Source: a virus. Taken from it: DNA of 46,312 bases. A program made the position numbers and the translations under genes. The notes beneath the pieces were generated by a model that searched no databases, had not been told where the DNA came from, and saw nothing but the letters and a program-made list of their open reading frames with translations. The stretch covers positions 1 through 46,312 of the IMG/VR virus record IMGVR_UViG_3300025154_000157. One strand, 5' to 3'. Below are positions 42,575 through 46,312 of the stretch, piece by piece; within the stretch, counting starts at the first letter, position 1, and every line of letters begins with the position of its first letter.

Positions 42575-43781
42575 CAGGAATGAAACAGATGATCTTGAAA
42601 AATTAAGCTATGAAATGTTTACATTGGGAAATTGTGTAAACGATTCGCTTGTTGGTGTAAAAAACATTTTAATGAATAATGAATATATATCCGGAGCAAT
42701 GGACATTACCGATTTGAGAAAACTTTACAAGGCAAAAGAAGCCATTATAATTGCAGGTGGCTGGTCTATTGATGAAAACATTGAAGAGATTAAAAGATTA
42801 AGTAAAAACAGGCTTGTAATAAGTTGTGATACAGGGTTAAGAATATTGAATCAGCACGGCATAAGCCCTGATTTTGTAACAACACTTGAAAGGGTTGAAG
42901 AGTGTGCAAGGCTTCTTAAATTTGAAAATGAAAAAGGTAATGAAACAGTTTTTGTTTCTTCGATGGTTGTCGATTCTCTTGTTATGGAAGAAATGATAAA
43001 GAAAAAGCATTATGCCTTTTGCAGATTTAAGAATAACAGCGTATTTGACCTGAGCTATAAGTTCGGTGAACTCGAACAATGCAATAGTTCGGCGACAATG
43101 GCTCTTTCTCTTGCTGATTTTCTTGGTGTAGAAACTGTTTATTTGTTCGGGCAGGATTTATGCTTGTCGGACAATGATAAGACACATTCTCAAGGGGCCG
43201 AATACGGTAATGAACAGCCTAATTGTTATAAGAACCTTTCTTTATGTTTGTGCAATGACGGCAATTATAGGAAAACTAATTCAATCTGGAAAGCTTTCGC
43301 CTTTGACATTGAAAGGATAAGAACAAATGCAGACAGCTTAAAGAAAATCTATAACACGAATGAAAAAGCAATGCACCTTCCGGGGGTTTCTGTTATAGAT
43401 GCAAAAACTATAAAGCTTATTGCAAACGGAAAGCCTATTGTAAAACCCGAACATCTTAATTCAGTTAAATTATTAAGAAGAAAGCCTAACTACACTGCAA
43501 CAATAAACGGTCTTGAATACTGGATTAAAAAGATTGATTATACCGTTGTTTTTACACCGGGAGATGTTGATGAATGGAATAAGTATATCAAGGGTAGTGA
43601 GTGGCTTAAAAACCTATTGCAGGGGCTTTCTTTAGCAACTTATTTAATCTATGACGACAGGGAAGAATATTTTTATAAGATGTTTAATGCAGTTGTTTCA
43701 ATACTTAGGGTGGTAAAGGGTGTTTTTGAATTAAACAGGGTGGGTATCCAGAATTTTGACATGGGGGAAAATCATGATTGA
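42534..43781 (+). CDS. Maf/DUF115 (MptE-like) glycosyltransferase-like protein
   Basis: 415 aa with GGGAG upstream. Residues about 68-125 (EAIIIAGGWSIDENIEEIK, RLVISCDTGLRILNQHGI, SPDFVTTLER) and 196-215 (FLGVETVYLFGQDLC) match the DUF115 core of motility-associated factors that add pseudaminic or legionaminic acid-type sugars to flagellin, and of MptE-like enzymes. GGWS replaces the commoner GPS in the nucleotide-binding turn. Last intact gene of the early operon; a phage copy is unusual and might alter host flagella or surface glycans. Confidence 0.75.
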   Translation: MQGLTLPQIKEFYNRNETDDLEKLSYEMFTLGNCVNDSLVGVKNILMNNEYISGAMDITDLRKLYKAKEAIIIAGGWSIDENIEEIKRLSKNRLVISCDTGLRILNQHGISPDFVTTLERVEECARLLKFENEKGNETVFVSSMVVDSLVMEEMIKKKHYAFCRFKNNSVFDLSYKFGELEQCNSSATMALSLADFLGVETVYLFGQDLCLSDNDKTHSQGAEYGNEQPNCYKNLSLCLCNDGNYRKTNSIWKAFAFDIERIRTNADSLKKIYNTNEKAMHLPGVSVIDAKTIKLIANGKPIVKPEHLNSVKLLRRKPNYTATINGLEYWIKKIDYTVVFTPGDVDEWNKYIKGSEWLKNLLQGLSLATYLIYDDREEYFYKMFNAVVSILRVVKGVFELNRVGIQNFDMGENHD

Positions 43782-44065
43782 AAATGAAAATGATGTTGTA
43801 AAAGTTGAGTTTGCAGATTATGAAACAATTGATTTTGAAAAGCAAATAAATTATTTAGAAGAGGATATAAACTGTTTAACCGCATTTATAGAAGGTTGTA
43901 AAAAATAGTGGTTTTGATAAAAAAGATATAAAACTTTTTAATACCGGAAAATTTGAAATGGTAAAACAAAACATTGAACAAACGACACTTTATATGATTG
44001 AATCTTTAGAAATTTGTTTAAGAAAATACAAAGAAAAGTTGACGGAAGCCGGGGGAAAACTGTAA
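43774..44065 (+). pseudogene. small helical protein interrupted at an A6 tract
   Basis: From the ATG at 43774 (GGGGGAAAA upstream; overlaps the previous stop) the frame reads to ...FIEGCKK-TAG at 43906. The +1 frame continues SGFDKKDIKLFNTGKFEM...KYKEKLTEAGGKL to TAA at 44063. Removing one A from the A6 tract 43900-43905 gives one 96-aa helical protein. Could be genuine +1/-2 shifting, decay, or a base error. Confidence 0.55.
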
Positions 44066-44111
44066 AATAAATCATGCAAATTCATTTTTGCACTCCGTTT
44101 AAACCTTTTTC

Positions 44112-44140
44112 AGAGCGGTTGAATTTATCCCGCTCTTTTT
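44112..44140 (+). terminator. intrinsic terminator of rightward early operon
   Basis: AGAGCGG (44112-44118) pairs with CCGCTCT (44130-44136), 11-nt loop, followed by a T-run. Closes the early operon after the interrupted 96-aa gene. Confidence 0.8.
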
Positions 44141-44337
44141 TATTTTAAATTCAATTGAAATTCAATTGAAATTTTGAAATGTAAAAATTAAAAAAACAAT
44201 TTTGACTATATGGGTTTTTAGCTCAGGCGGGAGAATTCAGATTCTATTTCAGAATTTGAGTTTTTTTGCGTTTGCAGATGATTTTGCTGGTTGCGGTTTT
44301 GCATTTGCATATGAGTTTTTACTTTTTGAAAACCCTT

Positions 44338-44462
44338 GATTCTATTGGGTTTTACTTTTCAATTTTGCCTGTTTTTAGAATTTGAACAGGCTAATTCTAT
44401 TGAGTTTTCAAAAGGCTGATTCTTGCTGATATATTTCAAAACAGCTTATTTTATTGAGTTTT
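44338..44462. repeat. three phased 16-bp repeats (iteron-like)
   Basis: GATTCTATTGGGTTTT (44338), AATTCTATTGAGTTTT (44393) and TATTTTATTGAGTTTT (44447) recur at 55 and 54 bp, about five helical turns. The first lies in a 19-bp word repeated exactly at 46241-46259. Equal phasing suggests protein sites on one DNA face: origin, partition or packaging. Confidence 0.6.
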
Positions 44463-44561
44463 GACGATATAAAAAACCGCCGTCAATAAAAGCATACCAC
44501 AGAAAAGCCAATAAAAACGGTGTGTTGCGAATAATAGCTAATAAGATTTTGAGGTGAAATC

Positions 44562-44587
44562 TGATATAATACTATATATATGGTATT
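44562..44587 (+). promoter_or_regulatory. extended -10 promoter candidate with palindrome
   Basis: TGATATAAT (44562-44570) is a TGn extended -10 without a clear -35. The near-palindrome ATACTATATATATGGTAT follows directly and could be an operator. Direct copies of GCTAATAAG lie at 44537 and 44613. Confidence 0.4.
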
Positions 44588-44624
44588 GGCGATAAAAATA
44601 AATAAAAAATATGCTAATAAGTTA

Positions 44625-44653
44625 TTGACAAGCTGGCGATAGTATGATATGAT
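44625..44653 (+). promoter_or_regulatory. strong promoter of right-end cassette
   Basis: Perfect TTGACA (44625-44630) and TATGAT (44648-44653), 17-bp spacer. Lies 20 bp before the first AGCGGAGG ribosome site. Confidence 0.82.
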
Positions 44654-44682
44654 TTAAACATCAAGTTAAAGCGGAGGCGAAA

Positions 44683-44828
44683 ATGAATTTTTGAAATGTG
44701 TAGACAGTTACGATTGTATTTGCACGTGTGGCGTGGAGATGACTGTTATGGACCATTCTGAATCGTTAGATTCAGAGGAGTTTTCGGCCAGAGAAATGGC
44801 CGGAAAAATAAGCGGAGGAAAAAAATGA
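44683..44828 (+). CDS. 47-aa Cys-rich leader protein, apparent -1 frameshift
   Basis: A good GCGGAGG site precedes ATG AAT TTT TGA (a four-codon frame). A -1 slip on the T5 tract (or one extra T) opens a frame reading MNFLKCVDSYDCICTCG...then SLDSEEFSAREMAGKISGG, ending at a TGA that overlaps the next ATG (ATGA). An internal ATG at 44748 with GGAG 9 nt upstream could also give a 26-aa product without any shift. CxCxC suggests metal binding. Confidence 0.5.
44757..44806 (+). ncRNA. two hairpins in the cassette's leader
   Basis: TCTGAATC-gtta-GATTCAGA (44757-44776) is a perfect 8-bp stem. TTTTCGGCCA-gagaaa-TGGCCGGAAA (44781-44806) is a 10-bp stem with one G-U. The second ends five bases before the AGCGGAGG site of the 208-aa gene, so it can modulate its translation. 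They also lie within the coding frame of the leader protein. Confidence 0.55.
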
Positions 44829-45451
44829 AGAAAATTATTATCAATGAAAATGAAGAATTACAGGGGGCTAATTTTTTAGTGGCCGAAAATGAAATAACAA
44901 GAGGTATCGTAACATCAGACGATAGCCTCTGGCTGTTGCCGGCTGAAAAAATAAAAAAGGCCAAAAGGTTGATAAAACTTGGCAAACTTGCCAACATCGA
45001 GAGTTTTTGCGAAACTCTCGAGCGCGCCGATAACGGTCAAGATTATGTCGATATGTCAGACTGCGATCAGTATTTTTTGTGGCTCGATACATTTGGTGGT
45101 TATTCGATTTGCGATCGATCGGACATCGATTGCGACGATTACTATCGGTATTGGGACGGACATAATTTTAAAATTGTGCTGGTCGAATGCCGGACGGAAA
45201 TCGAGGCCTCAGAGGATTATGAGGATATAGACAATACCCTCATCAATAATAACTATTATTATTGCGGGCAGTATGACCATGCCCGGCTATATCGGGTTTT
45301 GGCAATCGATGGAGAAAAAATAACGGCCGAAAAATATCTACTCGAAATCTGGAGCCAGTGGGAGGGTACACACGCAACTGGATACATAGTTGATTTTGCG
45401 ACGGCTGAAAAATGCCGTAAAAATGAGGTTATAGGCGGGGAAAATGAATAA
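44825..45451 (+). CDS. acidic 208-aa protein of right-end cassette
   Basis: AGCGGAGG site, coupled to the leader frame by ATGA. Residues about 70-110 are dense in Asp, Tyr and Cys (QDYVDMSDCDQYF; DRSDIDCDDYYRYWDG), followed by EIEASEDYEDIDN. Overall strongly acidic, without signal peptide or membrane helix. Base and codon use (GCC, CGG, ATCG-rich) differ from the rest of the genome, suggesting recent acquisition. Not recognised; a DNA-mimic or antidefence role is only a hypothesis. Confidence 0.75.
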   Translation: MKKIIINENEELQGANFLVAENEITRGIVTSDDSLWLLPAEKIKKAKRLIKLGKLANIESFCETLERADNGQDYVDMSDCDQYFLWLDTFGGYSICDRSDIDCDDYYRYWDGHNFKIVLVECRTEIEASEDYEDIDNTLINNNYYYCGQYDHARLYRVLAIDGEKITAEKYLLEIWSQWEGTHATGYIVDFATAEKCRKNEVIGGENE

Positions 45452-45698
45452 AACAGAAATGATAAAATTCTACATCAGCCAGACGGCCGATGTAATCAAA
45501 AGCTGGAAGCAATACAACAAAAAAAATATTGAGGCAATCGGGATCGATTGCCAAAAAATTGCGGATTTAAACCCGCAAAAACAATATCAATTAATTGTTG
45601 CCGGCAAGTGCCGGCATGCAATACTCCGGCTTAATTTTGTGTTGGTTGCTAATTTTCATCAGATGTATTTTTTTGTGACGCGGGAAAAGGAGGATTAG
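45444..45698 (+). CDS. 84-aa protein, last gene of right-end cassette
   Basis: Overlaps the 208-aa gene by 8 nt with GGCGGGG upstream. MNKTEMIKFYISQTADVIKSW, then GIDCQKIADLNPQKQYQLIVAGKCRHAIL and an aromatic beta end. Basic, in contrast to the acidic neighbour, so the two could interact. Same GC shift. Unknown family. Confidence 0.65.
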   Translation: MNKTEMIKFYISQTADVIKSWKQYNKKNIEAIGIDCQKIADLNPQKQYQLIVAGKCRHAILRLNFVLVANFHQMYFFVTREKED

Positions 45699-45727
45699 TA
45701 CAGCCGATAACCATTAGCATAACATTC

Positions 45728-45751
45728 AAGCGGTTTATAACCGCTTTTTTT
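45728..45751 (+). terminator. strong intrinsic terminator T1
   Basis: AAGCGGTT-tat-AACCGCTT perfect 8-bp stem followed by a T-run; closes the cassette. Confidence 0.85.
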
Positions 45752-45761
45752 ATTTCTCATT

Positions 45762-45787
45762 AACCTGATATTGCATCAGGTTTTTTT
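45762..45787 (+). terminator. intrinsic terminator T2
   Basis: AACCTGAT-attgc-ATCAGGTT 8-bp stem followed by Ts; second terminator only 10 bp after T1. Confidence 0.8.
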
Positions 45788-45809
45788 GTTTTTAAATTGA
45801 TTGTCTCGT

Positions 45810-45876
45810 TCCTGGTATCGTTCCTGGTCTAATGGATCTGGTTTAACTGATCAGTTTTATTTTATCGATACCAGGA
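45810..45876. repeat. 11-bp inverted repeat around a central palindrome
   Basis: TCCTGGTATCG (45810-45820) and its exact complement CGATACCAGGA (45866-45876) flank the palindrome AACTGATCAGTT (45845-45856). CGTTCCTGGT also occurs twice in direct order (45807 and 45819). Layout suggests a recombination, resolution or replication site. Confidence 0.55.
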
Positions 45877-45893
45877 TGCCGCAACATTTTAAC

Positions 45894-45919
45894 CCGTGTG
45901 TTTCCACACGGCTTTTTTT
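45894..45919 (+). terminator. intrinsic terminator T3
   Basis: CCGTGTG-tttc-CACACGG 7-bp stem plus CT7. Third terminator in 200 bp, isolating the genome end from read-through. Confidence 0.8.
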
Positions 45920-45953
45920 ATGTTTTTTAATTGATTTGTTTTAGCCGGCCGGC

Positions 45954-46181
45954 ATGCTTCAAGGTTTCAAGTGGTTTGTTTTAATTTTTTTATGTCCTTA
46001 TATACTCCGGCTTGTTATAAGCGATTGCAGACACTTGCGGATTGATGATGATATTTTATCGGGCAAGTTTCAAGATTGCTTTATATTCATTGTTTTAAGT
46101 TGTTTGGGGCATATGCAAGATATACCACTTAACGGTTCAATGCCTTTGTTTGCTTATGTTGCTGATTGCTTTGTTGATTGA
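45954..46181 (+). CDS. doubtful 75-aa frame near the right end
   Basis: Open from an ATG that follows the palindrome GCCGGCCGGC, with no ribosome site and after three terminators. It has hydrophobic segments (FVLIFLCPYILRLV; FIFIVLSCLG) that could be two membrane helices. More likely non-coding; listed because nothing else explains this stretch. Confidence 0.2.
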   Translation: MLQGFKWFVLIFLCPYILRLVISDCRHLRIDDDILSGKFQDCFIFIVLSCLGHMQDIPLNGSMPLFAYVADCFVD

Positions 46182-46229
46182 GAAGTCAATGGACATGGCA
46201 TGTTTGAAAACGCGCGTGGCAGTAAGGAA

Positions 46230-46259
46230 CTTTCAAAACACTTGATTCTATTGGGTTTT
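46230..46259. repeat. right copy of the 19-bp cassette-flanking repeat
   Basis: CTTGATTCTATTGGGTTTT (46241-46259) matches 44335-44353 exactly; about ten further bases upstream are also mostly alike. The two copies bracket the right-end cassette as direct repeats about 1.9 kb apart. Confidence 0.65.
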
Positions 46260-46299
46260 CATCTGTTCAAAGGTACTGTCCTATCCCGATATTCGCAGG

Positions 46300-46312
46300 G
46301 GTCGAAATGCCT
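46300..46312. repeat. right copy of 13-bp terminal repeat (putative cohesive end)
   Basis: Exact copy of the first 13 bases. Joining the ends would give a unique circle of about 46,299 bp with the overhang sequence present once. A 13-bp overlap is much shorter than usual assembler k-mer overlaps, which favours real phage ends over an assembly artefact. Confidence 0.6.

Larger units (their letters stand above)
44066..44534. other. non-coding right-end region, AT-rich
   Basis: No supported gene. Contains the early-operon terminator (44112-44140), a direct CAATTGAAATT repeat near 44150-44175 and the phased repeats at 44338-44462. Confidence 0.55.

Noticed and set aside
44868-45230. Antisense and alternative-frame ORFs inside the 208-aa gene
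   Set aside because: No ribosome sites; they follow from its unusual codon use.
1-46312. Integrase, transposase, retron or diversity-generating reverse transcriptase, tRNA genes
   Set aside because: Looked for characteristic motifs and cloverleaf-like sequences; none was seen in any supported gene or gap.

Overview
This window looks like one complete tailed-phage genome of about 46.3 kb. The first 13 bases (GGTCGAAATGCCT) are repeated exactly as the last 13. That is what filled-in 5' cohesive ends would give, and it fits the lambda-type (GpA/Nu1) terminase encoded at the left end. The DNA is AT-rich. It uses clear Shine-Dalgarno sites, strong sigma70-type promoters with 17-bp spacers and the standard bacterial code (TGG for Trp; TAA, TAG and TGA all as stops). 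The module order (GpA terminase, gpW, lambda-type portal, gpZ, G/GT, tape measure, gpM-gpL-gpK-gpJ) indicates a siphovirus of a Gram-negative-type host. Signal peptides ending in FAQ and a Maf-type (DUF115) glycosyltransferase would suit a flagellated host such as a spirochaete, but the host is a guess. No integrase, transposase, reverse transcriptase, tRNA or CRISPR array was found, so temperate life is not supported.

Layout. (1) 1-4.3 kb: strong promoter, small regulators, terminase, terminator. (2) 4.4-28.2 kb, rightward: late genes. A strong promoter overlapped by two inverted operator-like sites leads into gpW, portal, protease-capsid fusion, decoration protein, neck and tail-completion genes, tail tube, tail chaperone with a -1 slippery site (A_AAA_AAC), tape measure, tail tip, distal tail proteins (two with signal peptides), then a lysis cassette with its own promoter. 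A bidirectional terminator closes the region near 28.2 kb. (3) 35.5-28.3 kb, leftward: an early operon from one promoter, with two unknown proteins, a YqaJ exonuclease/RecT pair, a run of very small cysteine-rich proteins, two different pentapeptide-repeat proteins and a RuvC-like resolvase. (4) 35.6-44.1 kb, rightward: an early/replication operon from a divergent promoter, with a ribbon-helix-helix regulator, replisome organizer, DnaB-like helicase, many small proteins, cytosine methyltransferase-like protein, MazG-like protein, SSB and the Maf-like glycosyltransferase. (5) 44.1-46.3 kb: a largely non-coding right end with phased repeats, holding a compositionally distinct three-gene cassette with its own promoter, structured leader and strong terminators.

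How it works together: the two divergent early operons take over replication and recombination (helicase loader, helicase, SSB, exonuclease, annealase, resolvase). The late promoters at 167-195 and 4429-4457 drive packaging and virion genes. Exonuclease, RecT, SSB and RuvC-like resolvase make up a near-complete phage recombination set spread over both early operons.

Most unusual: the right-end cassette; the Maf-like glycosyltransferase; a 30-unit NxGSx repeat protein in which only two of every five codons vary; signal peptides on two distal tail-region proteins; a module duplicated in both tail tube and tail tip; and four small genes whose reading frames break exactly at homopolymers, besides the expected tail-chaperone frameshift.
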